Of a DNA stretch of 64,000 nt, positions 9,287-18,002 are shown piece after piece. The notes below the pieces were generated by a model. It was not told where the DNA came from, did no database searches, and worked only from the letters and a program-made list of their open reading frames with translations. The DNA lies in assembly GCF_041051975.1 (NCBI RefSeq), contig NZ_CP163435.1, positions 2,728,001 to 2,792,000 on the forward strand. The letters run 5' to 3'. A program made the position numbers and the translations under genes. Each line of letters opens with the position of its first letter. The stretch's first letter is position 1. The stretch is from Streptomyces sp. R21 (lineage in GTDB: Bacteria > Actinomycetota > Actinomycetes > Streptomycetales > Streptomycetaceae).

Positions 9287-11590
9287 TCAAGTCCCCAGTG
9301 TGAGCCTTGGCTTGGGGGCGTCCGTGCGTCCGGTCTGCGGGCGCCTGCTCCCCGCGCGGTAGGGCGCCGGCCAGCTCACGCCCGGCCCGGTGTACCCCTG
9401 CTCGGCGGCAGCATGCAGCGTCCAGTGCGGGTCGTACAGGTGCGGCCTGGCCAGTGCGCACAGGTCCGCGCGCCCGGCCAGGATCAGGGAGTTGACGTCG
9501 TCCCAGGAGGAGATCGCCCCGACGGCGATCACCGGGATGCGGGTCTCGTGGCGGATCCGGTCGGCGTACGGCGTCTGGTACGAACGGCCGTACTCGGGCT
9601 GCTCCTCCGCCACCACCTGGCCCGTCGACACGTCGACCGCGTCGGCGCCGTGCGCGGCGAAGGCCCGCGCGATCTCGACCGCTTCGTCCCCGGTGTTCCC
9701 GCCCTCGGCCCAGTCGGTGGCGGAGATACGGACGGTCATGGGCCGTTCCTCCGGCCACACGGACCGTACGGCATCGAAGACTTCGAGGGGAAAGCGGAGC
9801 CGGCGGTCGAGCGAGCCGCCGTAGGCGTCGGTGCGCTGGTTGGTCAGCGGGGAGAGAAACCCGGAGAGCAGATAGCCGTGCGCGCAGTGGAGTTCGAGCA
9901 GATCGAAGCCGCAGCGCGCGGCGCGCCAGGCGGCGGCCGTGAACTGCTCGCGGATGTCGGTGAGTTGGGCGCGGCTGAGCGCGCGGGGCGTCTGGCTCCG
10001 CGGCTTGTAGGGGAGCGAGGACGCGGCCACCAGCGGCCAGTTGCCGTCCTCCAGCGGCTCGTCCATGCCCTGCCACATCAGCTTGGTGGAGCCCTTGCGG
10101 CCGGAGTGGCCGAGCTGCACGCCGATGGCGGTGCCCGGCGCCTGCGCGTGCACGAAGGCGGTGATCCGCTTCCAGGCCTCGGCCTGCCGCCCGGTGTAGA
10201 GGCCGGCGCACCCGGGTGTGATCCGCCCCTCGGCGCTGACGCACACCATCTCGGTCATCACCAGACCGGCCCCGCCGAGTGCTCGCGCGCCCAGGTGGAC
10301 GAGGTGGAAGTCGCCGGGGACGCCGTCCACGGCCGAGTACATGTCCATCGGTGAGACGACGACGCGGTTGCGCAGGGTCAGGCCGCGCAGTCGGAACGGG
10401 GTGAACATCGGGGGTGTGCCGGGCGGGCAGCCGAACTCCCGCTCCACGTTCGCGGTGAAGTGCGCGTCGCGCAGCCGCAGGTTGTCGTGGGTGACCCGGC
10501 GGCTGCGGGTGAGCAGGTTGAAGGCGAACTGGCGTGCGGGCTGGTCGAGATAGAGGTTCAGGTTCTCGAACCACTCCAGGCTGGCACGGGCCGCGCGCTG
10601 CGTGGAGGCGACGACGGGGCGCCGCTCCTCCTCGTACGCGGCCAACGCCTGCTCCAGTGAGGGCTGTTCCTCCAGACAGGCCGCGAGCGCGAGCGCGTCC
10701 TCGACGGCGAGTTTCGTGCCGGAGCCGATGGAGAAGTGGGCGGTGTGCGCGGCGTCGCCGAGAAGCACCAGATTGCCGTGCCACCAGCGCTCGTTGACGA
10801 CCGTGCGGAAGCTGATCCACGCCGACTTGTTGGAGCGCAGGGACCGTCCGCCGAGCGCGTCCGCGAAGACCTTGGCGCACCGCTCGACGGACTCCTGCTC
10901 GTCGAGTTCCTCGAACCCGGCCGCCTTCCAGACCTCCTCGCGCATCTCGATGATCACCGTGGAGGAGTCGGCGGAGTACGGGTAGCCGTGCAGCTGCATG
11001 ACCCCGTGCTCCGTCTCGGCGATCTCGAAGCGGAACGCGTCGAAGGCGAAGTCGGCGGCGAGCCAGACATAGCGGCAGTGGTGCGTGACCACATGGGGCC
11101 GGAACACATGGTCGTACGCCCCACGGGTGAGGCTGTTCACCCCGTCGGCGGCCACCACGAGGTCGTACGACGACATCAGCTCGGCGGCGGGCGGGGCCTC
11201 GGAACTGAAGCGCAGCTCGACGCCGAGCGCGCGGCAGCGGTCGTGCAGGATCTCCAGGAGCCTGCGCCGTCCGAGTGCCGCGAACCCGTGGCCGCCGGAG
11301 GTGTGGCGCTCCCCGCGGTGCACGATGTCGATGTCGTCCCAGCGCACGAACTCGTCCCGCAGTGCCGCGTACACGACCGGGTCGGCGTGCTCGATCCCGC
11401 CGAGCGTCTCGTCGGACAGGACCACACCGAAGCCGAAGGTGTCGTCGGGTGCGTTGCGCTCCCAGACGGTGATCGCGCGGGCCGGGTCGAGGCGTTTGAG
11501 CAGGGCGGCGGCGTAGAGACCGCCGGGCCCGCCGCCGATGACCGCGACCCGCAGCGCGTCCGAGGTGTCCCGGCCGCCCGGCACGGTCAC
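9287..11590 (-). CDS. Bifunctional flavin monooxygenase / Old Yellow Enzyme fusion (salicylyl-CoA 5-hydroxylase or 2-aminobenzoyl-CoA monooxygenase/reductase type)
   Basis: A 767-aa two-domain protein. Residues ~1-400 are a class A FAD hydroxylase (AVIGGGPGGLYAAALLKR near the N-terminus; LLGDAAHTAHFSIGSGTKLAVEDA later). Residues ~405-767 are an OYE-like NADH:flavin oxidoreductase (PPMFTPFRLRGLTLRN, LHCAHGYLLSGFLSP, VDVSTGQ, CALARPHLYDP). The same fusion is known in Azoarcus evansii 2-aminobenzoyl-CoA monooxygenase/reductase, which hydroxylates and then reduces the ring of the CoA ester. Related actinobacterial proteins are named salicylyl-CoA 5-hydroxylase/oxidoreductase. The GTG start overlaps the stop of the enoyl-CoA hydratase gene by 4 bp. 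Choice of substrate is inference. Confidence 0.9.
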   Translation of the reverse strand: MTVPGGRDTSDALRVAVIGGGPGGLYAAALLKRLDPARAITVWERNAPDDTFGFGVVLSDETLGGIEHADPVVYAALRDEFVRWDDIDIVHRGERHTSGGHGFAALGRRRLLEILHDRCRALGVELRFSSEAPPAAELMSSYDLVVAADGVNSLTRGAYDHVFRPHVVTHHCRYVWLAADFAFDAFRFEIAETEHGVMQLHGYPYSADSSTVIIEMREEVWKAAGFEELDEQESVERCAKVFADALGGRSLRSNKSAWISFRTVVNERWWHGNLVLLGDAAHTAHFSIGSGTKLAVEDALALAACLEEQPSLEQALAAYEEERRPVVASTQRAARASLEWFENLNLYLDQPARQFAFNLLTRSRRVTHDNLRLRDAHFTANVEREFGCPPGTPPMFTPFRLRGLTLRNRVVVSPMDMYSAVDGVPGDFHLVHLGARALGGAGLVMTEMVCVSAEGRITPGCAGLYTGRQAEAWKRITAFVHAQAPGTAIGVQLGHSGRKGSTKLMWQGMDEPLEDGNWPLVAASSLPYKPRSQTPRALSRAQLTDIREQFTAAAWRAARCGFDLLELHCAHGYLLSGFLSPLTNQRTDAYGGSLDRRLRFPLEVFDAVRSVWPEERPMTVRISATDWAEGGNTGDEAVEIARAFAAHGADAVDVSTGQVVAEEQPEYGRSYQTPYADRIRHETRIPVIAVGAISSWDDVNSLILAGRADLCALARPHLYDPHWTLHAAAEQGYTGPGVSWPAPYRAGSRRPQTGRTDAPKPRLTLGT

Positions 11591-12414
11591 CGCCCCTGCC
11601 ACTTCGGCGGCCGCTTCTCGGTGAAGGCGGCATGGAACTCGGCGTAGTCCTCGCCGTTCATGAGGAGGGCCTGCGTCGCGGCGTCGAGTTCCACCGAGGC
11701 GGCCAGCGGCATGTCCAGTTCGGCGGTGAGCAGGGCCTTCGTCTGGGCGTACGCGAGGGCCGGCCCGTCGGCGAGGCGGCGGGCCAGGGCGAGTGCGGCC
11801 TCGTCGGCGCGCCCCTCGTCCGTGAGCTCGCTGATCAGCCCGATCCGCTCGGCCTCCGGCGCGCGCACCGGCTCGCCGAGCATCAGCAGCCGGGTGGCGT
11901 GTCCGAGGCCGACGACCCGGGGCAGCAGATAGGCGGCGCCCATGTCGCCGCCGGACAGCCCGACGCGGGTGAAGAGGAAGGCGAAGCGTGCGGAGGGGTC
12001 GGCCACCCGGAAATCGGCGGCCAGCGCCAGCACGGCTCCCGCGCCCGCCGCGACGCCGTGCACCGCCGCGATCACCGGGAACGGACACTCCCGTACGGCG
12101 CGCACGACCTGGCCGGTCATCCGGTTGAAGTCGAGGAGCTGGGCGGTGTCCATGGAGAGGGTCGCGCCGATGATCTCGTCGACGTCGCCGCCGGAGCAGA
12201 AGCCGCGTCCCTCGCCGGTCAGCACCAGGGCGCGTACCGACCTCTCGCGGGACAGCTCGGCGAGCAGGTCGCGCAGATCGGCGTAGGCGCCGAACGTGAG
12301 CGCGTTGAGTTTGTCGGGCCGGGCCAGGGTGACGGTGGCGACCCCGTCGTCGACCGCGCACCTCAGATGCTGCCAGTCGGGGGTGCGGGCGGCGGAGCCG
12401 GTGAAGGGACTCAT
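11587..12414 (-). CDS. Enoyl-CoA hydratase/isomerase family protein
   Basis: A 275-aa crotonase-fold protein: VATVTLARPDKLNALTF, oxyanion-hole segments RALVLTGEGRGFCSGGDVDEI and IAAVHGVAAGAGAVLALAADFRVA, and ARFAFLFTRVGLSGGDMGAAYLLPRVVG. The Glu/Asp pair used by classical hydratases is not plain at the second site (SGGDMGAA), so it may be a ring-opening hydrolase or isomerase of the same fold. It is the first gene of the operon with the monooxygenase fusion (4-bp overlap). From context it would act on a ring-derived CoA ester. Confidence 0.9.
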   Translation of the reverse strand: MSPFTGSAARTPDWQHLRCAVDDGVATVTLARPDKLNALTFGAYADLRDLLAELSRERSVRALVLTGEGRGFCSGGDVDEIIGATLSMDTAQLLDFNRMTGQVVRAVRECPFPVIAAVHGVAAGAGAVLALAADFRVADPSARFAFLFTRVGLSGGDMGAAYLLPRVVGLGHATRLLMLGEPVRAPEAERIGLISELTDEGRADEAALALARRLADGPALAYAQTKALLTAELDMPLAASVELDAATQALLMNGEDYAEFHAAFTEKRPPKWQGR

Positions 12415-12742
12415 GACGTGCGGCCTCCTCGGGCGGGGGCGGCGGTCCGGACCTGCGGGTGCGGCCCTTCTCCTCCTACTCCACGAAGCTATCACCCATC
12501 CGTGACTGTCGTCATGACTGCGCGATAAGCCTGGCGGGATGTGGCCGTTTCCCGTCACCGAGTCACGGGTCCTCGATAGCCCCGTAACGACGGGCGCACA
12601 GCGAGCGAGTCGGCACGTTGGGGTGGGTACGGAGCCCGATGCAGGGGCTTTCCGGGCCGAACGTCCCGGAAAACACCCGCCGAGCGCCTCTGCCCGGTTG
12701 CGCCGTACCATTCGTAATGTTGAAAGCAGGACAGCCTGCGCC
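12415..12742. promoter_or_regulatory. Divergent control region with TGACTGTCGTCA operator candidate
   Basis: This 328-bp non-coding stretch separates the enoyl-CoA hydratase gene (minus) and the RsbW-like gene (plus). At 12503-12514 it holds TGACTGTCGTCA, an inverted repeat differing by one base from the element at 3771-3782. It lies 89 bp from the hydratase start, a workable operator position. GTCATGAC overlaps its right half. No gene or hairpin terminator is seen in the remainder. Confidence 0.45.
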
Positions 12743-13195
12743 ATGAACGGACCCGCCTTGCACGAACCCCCCGCCCCCGCCTCATGGCGCATCGCGCTGC
12801 CGCATTCCGCCGCGGCCGTGCCCGTGGCCCGCGCACTGGTCCGTACGGCGCTGGCCGAGCTGGAGCACGCTGCCGACAGCGACACCGCGGAGCTGCTCAC
12901 CGCCGAGCTGGTCGCCAACGCCGTGGAGCACACCGCGGGCGACGCCCCCATAGAACTGGTCGTGGAGCTGCTGCCGACCGGCTGCCATGTCGAGGTGCAC
13001 GATCCCGACCCGGCGCCGCCCGGCGATCTCACGGTCCCCGACCCGTCCGGCGCCCCCGACCCCTGGCAGGAGCACGGACGCGGCCTGCTGCTGATCCGCG
13101 CCCTCAGCTCGGCCTGCGGCCACCGCCCCACCGAGTCCGGCAAGGCGGTCTGGTTCCGGCTGCCCGCGATGCCGCCGCAGTGGCGCCCGGCCTGA
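12743..13195 (+). CDS. RsbW-like ATP-binding regulatory protein
   Basis: A 150-aa HATPase_c domain protein. N-box and G-box features are TAELLTAELVANAVEHTAGDAP, HDPDPAPPGD and WQEHGRGLLLIRALSSACGHRPTESGKAVWFRLP. Streptomyces encode dozens of such single-domain kinase-like proteins, related to anti-sigma factors such as RsbW. The partner sigma or anti-anti-sigma factor is not adjacent. A cytosolic signalling role is likely; its own target is unknown. Confidence 0.85.
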   Translation: MNGPALHEPPAPASWRIALPHSAAAVPVARALVRTALAELEHAADSDTAELLTAELVANAVEHTAGDAPIELVVELLPTGCHVEVHDPDPAPPGDLTVPDPSGAPDPWQEHGRGLLLIRALSSACGHRPTESGKAVWFRLPAMPPQWRPA

Positions 13196-13204
13196 CCGGA
13201 CCGG

Positions 13205-14218
13205 TCAGGCGAGTGTGGCGACCATGATCGCCTTGATGGTGTGCAGGCGGTTCTCGGCCTCGTCGAAGACGACCGAGTGCGCCGACTCGAAGACCTCGTC
13301 GGTGACCTCCAGCGAGTCGAGGCCGTGGGTCTCGTGGATGTCGCGGCCGACCTTGGTGCCGAGGTCGTGGAACGCGGGCAGGCAGTGCAGGAACTTCACG
13401 TCCGGGTTGCCGGTGGCGCGCAGCACATCCATGGTCACGGCGTACGGCGACAGGGCGCGGATGCGCTCGTCCCACACGTCCTTGGGCTCACCCATGGAGA
13501 CCCAGACGTCGGTGGCGACGAAGTCGGCGTCCCGGACGCCTTCGGCGACGTCCTCGGTGAGCGTGACGACGGCGCCGCTGTCCTCGGCCAGTTTCCGCGC
13601 CTGGGCGATGACGTCGTCGCTGGGCCAGTAGGCCCGGGGCGCGATGATCCGTACGTCCATGCCGAGCAGCGCACCGGTGATCAGGTACGAGTTGCCCATG
13701 TTGAAGCGGGCGTCGCCGAGGTAGGCGAAGACGAATCCGTCGGTGTGCAGGTCCTTCTTGCTGTGCTCGGTCATCGTCAGCACGTCGGCGAGCATCTGCG
13801 TGGGATGCCAGTCGTCGGTCAGGCCGTTGTAGACGGGCACTCCGGCGTACGCGGCCAGTTCCTCGACGCCGGCCTGACTGTCGCCCCGGTACTCGATCGC
13901 GTCGAACATCCGGCCGAGCACGCGCGCGGTGTCCCTGATGGACTCCTTGTGGCCTATCTGCGAGCCGGACGGATCGAGATACGTCGTCGAGGCGCCCTGG
14001 TCCGCCGCCGCGACCTCGAACGCACAGCGCGTGCGCGTCGAGGTCTTCTCGAAGATCAGCGCGATGTTCCGGCCCCGCAGGTACTGCGTCTCGGTCCCCG
14101 CCTTCTTCGCCGCCTTCAGCTCGGCGGCCAGCGCGACCAGGCCGCGGAACTCCTCCTCGGTGAAGTCCAGCTCCTTGAGGAAGTGGCGTCCGGCGAGGGC
14201 GGTCGGGACTGTCGCCAT
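13205..14218 (-). CDS. argF: Ornithine carbamoyltransferase
   Basis: A 337-aa OTC. It interconverts ornithine + carbamoyl phosphate and citrulline. Motifs are [16 protein letters not shown] (carbamoyl phosphate site), [29 protein letters not shown] and [10 protein letters not shown] (catalytic Cys). The length and the [11 protein letters not shown] start are like the catabolic/dual OTC branch. It lies 176 bp downstream of arginine deiminase on the same strand, so in vivo it probably runs towards carbamoyl phosphate in the arginine deiminase pathway; arcB would then be the better symbol. No carbamate kinase is in the window. Confidence 0.95.
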   Translation of the reverse strand: MATVPTALAGRHFLKELDFTEEEFRGLVALAAELKAAKKAGTETQYLRGRNIALIFEKTSTRTRCAFEVAAADQGASTTYLDPSGSQIGHKESIRDTARVLGRMFDAIEYRGDSQAGVEELAAYAGVPVYNGLTDDWHPTQMLADVLTMTEHSKKDLHTDGFVFAYLGDARFNMGNSYLITGALLGMDVRIIAPRAYWPSDDVIAQARKLAEDSGAVVTLTEDVAEGVRDADFVATDVWVSMGEPKDVWDERIRALSPYAVTMDVLRATGNPDVKFLHCLPAFHDLGTKVGRDIHETHGLDSLEVTDEVFESAHSVVFDEAENRLHTIKAIMVATLA

Positions 14219-14257
14219 GGGGGCGCTCCAGGGTTACGAAAACGGGGACTTTTGGAA

Positions 14258-14285
14258 TTCTATACGATCCTCAACATTTCTATAC
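14258..14285 (-). promoter_or_regulatory. Direct repeat upstream of OTC gene, ARG-box candidate
   Basis: TTCTATAC occurs at 14258-14265 and again at 14278-14285, exactly 20 bp apart, 40-67 bp upstream of the OTC start in an unusually AT-rich patch. Spacing by two helical turns fits paired ARG boxes bound by ArgR, but the match to the published ARG box is weak. A promoter element is the alternative. Confidence 0.35.
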
Positions 14286-14314
14286 AGCCACCGGCCCGAT
14301 GACGCAGCTCACAC

Positions 14315-14395
14315 GGTCCGTACGGCCGGTCCGTACGGCTCGGAGCGGCTCAGCTCCACTCAGCCCAGGCCCACTCGGCTCGGCTCGGCTCGGCT
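14315..14395. repeat. Short tandem repeats between arginine genes
   Basis: GGTCCGTACGGC is directly repeated at 14315-14326 and 14328-14339, and CGGCT is repeated four times at 14376-14395, running into the stop codon of the arginine deiminase gene. These look like slippage products. No gene or clear terminator is seen in the gap. Confidence 0.7.
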
Positions 14396-15618
14396 CAGAC
14401 AGCATCCCGCTCGACAGGACAGCTCATACAGCGCGGCCCGCCCCTCCCCCGGCCCAGCTCACTGCCGGGGATCTCGATCACCTCGATGCCCTGCTTGCGC
14501 AGATGCGTGTTGGTGGTCGAGTTCCGCTCGTAGGCGACGACGACGCCCGGCTCGACGGCGAGGACGTTGCAGCCGTCGTCCCACTGCTCACGTTCGGCCG
14601 CGTGCACGTCCTGCGTGGCGGTCAGGACGCGGATGGCGTCCAGCCCGAGCGCGGCGGCGATCGCGCGGTGCATGTGCTCCGGCGGATGGTCGGTGACCTT
14701 CAACTCCTTGTCACCGGCGCCCGGTTCGATGGTGTACGAGCGGAGCATGCCGAGCCCCGCGTACTGCGTGAAGATGTCGCCGTCGACCATCGTCATCACG
14801 GTGTCGAGGTGCATGAAGGCCCGCCGCTTGGGCATGTCGAGCGCCACGATGGTGCGCGCGGAGCCGGCCGCGAAGAGCTTGTGCGCGAGCATCTCGACGG
14901 CCTGGGGCGTGGTCCGCTCGCTCATGCCGATCAGGACGGCGCCGTTGCCGATGACCAGGACGTCACCGCCCTCGATGGTGGACGGGTAGTCGGCCATCCC
15001 CTCGGACCAGACCCTGAAGCTCTCGTCGCGGAAGAGCGGGTGATGCCGGTAGATCGCCTCGAAGTGCACGGTCTCGCGCTGGCGCGCGGGCCACTTCATG
15101 GCGTTGATCGACACCCCGTCGTAGATCCAGGCGGAGGTGTCCCGGGTGAAGAGGTGGTTGGGCAGCGGGCCCAGCAGGAAGTCGTCGAGGTCCATGGCAT
15201 GGAAGCGCACGGAGGTCGGCTCGGGGTGGGCGTCGAGGAACTCCCGCTTGGTCATCCCGCCGACCAGCGCCTCGGCCAGTTCGTGCGCCGGCAGCGTCTC
15301 GAAGGCGGCGCGGAGGTGATCCGTGGCGAGCGGCCCGTACTCCTTCTCGTCGAAGACCCGGTCGAGGACGAGCGATCTGGCCGCCGGGAGCTCCAGGGCC
15401 TCCGACAGCAGGTCCCCGAAGAGGTGGACGGCGACTCCGCGGTCGCGCAGCACGTCCGCGAACCCGTCATGCTCGGCACGCGCCCGGCGCACCCACAGGA
15501 CGTCATCGAAGAGCAGCGCGTCCTTGTTGCTGGGGGTGAGCCTCTTGAGCTCCAGATCCGGCCTGTGCAGGATGACGCGGCGCAGCCGCCCGGCCTCGGA
15601 GTCGACATGGAATCCCAT
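14395..15618 (-). CDS. arcA: Arginine deiminase
   Basis: A 407-aa guanidino-group hydrolase that converts arginine to citrulline and ammonia. Signature stretches are [86 protein letters not shown] (His-x-Asp), [10 protein letters not shown] and the catalytic cysteine in GGPRCMSCP near the C-terminus. Length is standard. The OTC gene follows, giving arginine to ornithine plus carbamoyl phosphate. The upstream region is shared with the divergent SPFH gene. Confidence 0.96.
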   Translation of the reverse strand: MGFHVDSEAGRLRRVILHRPDLELKRLTPSNKDALLFDDVLWVRRARAEHDGFADVLRDRGVAVHLFGDLLSEALELPAARSLVLDRVFDEKEYGPLATDHLRAAFETLPAHELAEALVGGMTKREFLDAHPEPTSVRFHAMDLDDFLLGPLPNHLFTRDTSAWIYDGVSINAMKWPARQRETVHFEAIYRHHPLFRDESFRVWSEGMADYPSTIEGGDVLVIGNGAVLIGMSERTTPQAVEMLAHKLFAAGSARTIVALDMPKRRAFMHLDTVMTMVDGDIFTQYAGLGMLRSYTIEPGAGDKELKVTDHPPEHMHRAIAAALGLDAIRVLTATQDVHAAEREQWDDGCNVLAVEPGVVVAYERNSTTNTHLRKQGIEVIEIPGSELGRGRGGPRCMSCPVERDAV

Positions 15619-15703
15619 GTCTCCATCCTGACCATCCGGACGCGTGTTCACCCGCCGATCGGCCGGAACCGGGCCACTTGATTTCAGTTGATCTCGTCCC
15701 CTT

Positions 15704-15732
15704 GACGATAACCGGCGATCTCCATTATCGTC
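15704..15732. promoter_or_regulatory. Inverted repeat between arcA and the SPFH gene
   Basis: GACGATAA at 15704-15711 and its exact complement TTATCGTC at 15725-15732 are separated by 13 bp in the 175-bp divergent region. TTGACG at 15702-15707 could be a -35 for the plus strand. The AT content here stands out. Regulator unknown. Confidence 0.4.
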
Positions 15733-15793
15733 GCATTGACGAAAATAAACGAAGGCGGGCGGCGAGGCACGCCCACCGATAAGGGGGATCTTC

Positions 15794-17008
15794 ATGGCCG
15801 ACATCACCCGTCGACTCGGCTGGCGCCATCTGCGCGGGGCGCCGACCGCCCACGTCCGGCACCACCGGTCGGGGCGGCTGGCGCACGACGGGCCCGGCCT
15901 GAGCTTCTGGTACCGGTCCCTCACCGCGGCCCTCTCCGAAGTCCCGGTCGACGACCGCGAGTTGGCCATGACCTTCCACGCCCGTACGTCCGACTTCCAG
16001 GACGTGGCGGTGCAGGCGACGGTCACCTACCGCATCAGCGACCCCGCCGTCGCCGCCGGGCGTCTCGACTTCTCCATCGACCCCGATACGGGGATCTGGC
16101 GCGGCGCTCCCCTCGAACAGCTCGGCACCCTGCTGACGGAGACCGCCCAGCAGCACGCGCTGGACGTGCTGGCCCGTACGCCGCTGGCGGCCGCCCTGTC
16201 GGACGGCGTGGCGTCGGTGCGCGAGCGCATCGCGGGCGGGCTCGCGGCCGAACCGCGGCTGCCCGCCACCGGGATCGAGGTGGTCGCGGTACGGGTGGTG
16301 GCGCTGCGGCCGGAACCCGAGGTGGAGCGGGCGCTGCGCACCCCCGCCCGTGAGCTGATCCAGCAGGAGGCCGACCGGGCGACGTACGAGCGGCGTGCCG
16401 TCGCCGTCGAGCGGGAGCGGACGATCGCCGAGAACGAGCTGGCGAGCCAGATCGAACTCGCCCGGCGCGAGGAGCAGTTGGTCGACCAGCGCGGCACGAA
16501 CACCCGGCGCGAGGCGGAGGAGCACGCGGCAGCCGACGCCGTCCGCGCCGGGGCCGAGGCGGCGCGCACGGTCCGTCTCGCGGAGGCCGAGGCCGCACGG
16601 TCACTGCATCTCGCGGAGGCGGAGGCGGGGCGCTCGCTCAAGCTCGCGGAGGCGGAGGCCGGACGGTCGGTCCGGCTCACGGAAGCGGAGGCCGCGCGCA
16701 CGGTGCAGCTCGCCGAAGCCGAGGCCGCGCGCGCCGTGCGGCTCGCGCGGGCCGAGGCGGAGGCCGCACGCGAGGTCGGCGAGGCACGGGCCCAGGCCCA
16801 GGCCGCCTGGCTGCGCGTCCACGCCGAGGTCGACGTCGCCACGCTGAACGCCCTGACGGGCACGCGGCTCGCGGAGAACCTGCCGCACATCGACAGCATC
16901 ACGGTGTCGCCGGACGTTCTGACGGGGTTGCTGTCCCGGCTGGGCGGGGCGGCGGGGTCGGGTCCGGATGGTGCGGGATCGGGCTCGATGCCGGGCGGGT
17001 CGGCGTGA
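15794..17008 (+). CDS. SPFH/band-7 domain protein with six 11-residue repeats
   Basis: A 404-aa protein. The start is set by GGGGGATC just upstream. Residues ~20-190 are an SPFH (stomatin/flotillin-like) domain: [26 protein letters not shown] and [29 protein letters not shown] long charged helix follows ([20 protein letters not shown]). Residues 256-321 hold six tandem 11-mers (consensus [11 protein letters not shown]; codons 16559-16756), predicted to be a coiled coil or amphipathic helix. The C-terminus is Gly/Ser-rich. No transmembrane segment is visible. It is coupled by GTGA overlap to the NAD-kinase-like gene, so the two proteins probably work together. Confidence 0.85.
   Translation: MADITRRLGWRHLRGAPTAHVRHHRSGRLAHDGPGLSFWYRSLTAALSEVPVDDRELAMTFHARTSDFQDVAVQATVTYRISDPAVAAGRLDFSIDPDTGIWRGAPLEQLGTLLTETAQQHALDVLARTPLAAALSDGVASVRERIAGGLAAEPRLPATGIEVVAVRVVALRPEPEVERALRTPARELIQQEADRATYERRAVAVERERTIAENELASQIELARREEQLVDQRGTNTRREAEEHAAADAVRAGAEAARTVRLAEAEAARSLHLAEAEAGRSLKLAEAEAGRSVRLTEAEAARTVQLAEAEAARAVRLARAEAEAAREVGEARAQAQAAWLRVHAEVDVATLNALTGTRLAENLPHIDSITVSPDVLTGLLSRLGGAAGSGPDGAGSGSMPGGSA
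16559..16756 (+). repeat. Six tandem 33-bp units inside the SPFH gene
   Basis: Six consecutive 33-bp units, starting at 16559, 16592, 16625, 16658, 16691 and 16724, each encode an 11-residue A[AG]R[TSA][VL]xLAEAE unit. The positions after R vary (TVR, SLH, SLK, SVR, TVQ, AVR) while the LAEAE part is nearly fixed. In-frame expansion by slippage or unequal crossing-over is likely. Confidence 0.9.
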
Positions 17009-17904
17009 GTCTCGCACCGCGGGTCGTGCTGGTCCATCGCACCACGGAGTACGAGGAGTTGGTGGCCCGGCACGGCACGCACGGCCAGGCGGCGTTCTTC
17101 CTGACGTCCCGCGGCCGGAGCATCGAGGAGGTCTCCGAACGCCACACGCGCACGCGCCGGGCGCTGGCCGACGTGGCCTCCGCCATTCCGCTGACATGGC
17201 GTCAGGCCCGGGTGGAGCGGGACGACTTGGACCGTTTCCTGTTCGCACCCGAGGACGTCGTGGTGGTCGTCGGGCAGGACGGACTGGTCGCCAACGTCGC
17301 CAAGTACCTGACGGGCCAGCCGGTCGTGGGCATCGACACCGATCCCGGGCGCAACCCCGGAGTGCTGGTGCGCCATCGCGCCGTGGACGCGGGCACGTTG
17401 ATCTCCTCGGCCACGGCTGCGGGCACGTCGGCCGACGAACTCACCATGGTCGAGGCCGTCGCCGACGACACCCAGCGACTGGTCGCCCTCAACGAGATCT
17501 ACCTGGGTGCGGCCGGACACCAGACCGCCCGATACCGTCTGGGGCTCGACGGCGACAGGGGTGTCGTCGAGCCCCAGGCCTCGTCCGGCGTACTCGTCGG
17601 AACAGGAACCGGGGCGACCGGATGGATCCGCTCGGTATGGCAGGAACGCGGCGGCGGCCCGCCCCTGCCGGCCCCCACGGAGGACCGCCTCCTCTGGTTC
17701 GTCCGCGAGGCCTGGCCGTCCCCGGCCACGGGCACCTCACTCGTGGCCGGGGAGCTCCCCCAAGGGGCGCAACTACGGCTCACGGTGGAGTCGGACCGCC
17801 TGATCGCCTTCGGCGACGGGGTGGAGAGCGACGCTCTGGAGCTGACGTGGGGCCAGTCGGTGCGGGTAGGGATGGCGGAGGTCCGCCTGCGCCTGGTGGG
17901 TTAG
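17005..17904 (+). CDS. NAD kinase-like protein with altered motifs
   Basis: A 299-aa protein of the NAD kinase/diacylglycerol kinase fold. The region VVVVGQDGLVANVAKYL corresponds to the GGDGT motif but reads GQDGL. LNEIYLGAAGHQTARYRL corresponds to the NE motif, and SSGVLVGTGTGATGW to the STPTGSTAY-like motif. VVGIDTDPGRNPGVL also aligns with the family. Changed glycine-rich motifs make true NAD phosphorylation uncertain; it may bind NAD without being the housekeeping kinase. It starts with GTG inside the SPFH stop (GTGA) and ends before a dispersed repeat. Confidence 0.75.
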   Translation: MSLAPRVVLVHRTTEYEELVARHGTHGQAAFFLTSRGRSIEEVSERHTRTRRALADVASAIPLTWRQARVERDDLDRFLFAPEDVVVVVGQDGLVANVAKYLTGQPVVGIDTDPGRNPGVLVRHRAVDAGTLISSATAAGTSADELTMVEAVADDTQRLVALNEIYLGAAGHQTARYRLGLDGDRGVVEPQASSGVLVGTGTGATGWIRSVWQERGGGPPLPAPTEDRLLWFVREAWPSPATGTSLVAGELPQGAQLRLTVESDRLIAFGDGVESDALELTWGQSVRVGMAEVRLRLVG

Positions 17905-17910
17905 GTGATT

Positions 17911-17976
17911 TCAGCCCGTCGTGGGGGTCCCCCCGCTCGAGCGAAGCCGAGCGTGGGGGAGTTTGAGGACGAGGTC
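17911..17976. repeat. Dispersed Streptomyces intergenic repeat, copy 1
   Basis: This ~66-bp element begins TCAGCCCGTCGTGGGGGTCC and continues through the hairpin-forming CGCTCGAGCGAAGCCGAGCG to a GGGGGAGTTTGAGGACGAGG end. The same element in the opposite orientation lies inside the nitrate reductase fusion gene (28735-28795). It sits between the convergent NAD-kinase-like and pnkp genes and may act as a terminator. Confidence 0.85.
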
Positions 17977-18002
17977 ATCAGCAACCCCAGCCGCCCCACA
18001 CG

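Noticed and set aside
14315..14395. Attachment site or insertion-sequence end
   Set aside because: Only short slippage-type repeats are present; there is no transposase, integrase, tRNA gene or terminal inverted repeat.
16026..17520. Long open frame antisense to the SPFH and NAD-kinase-like genes
   Set aside because: It is a by-product of high GC content; its composition (Ser/Arg/Ala runs) and lack of family motifs mark it as antisense to real genes.
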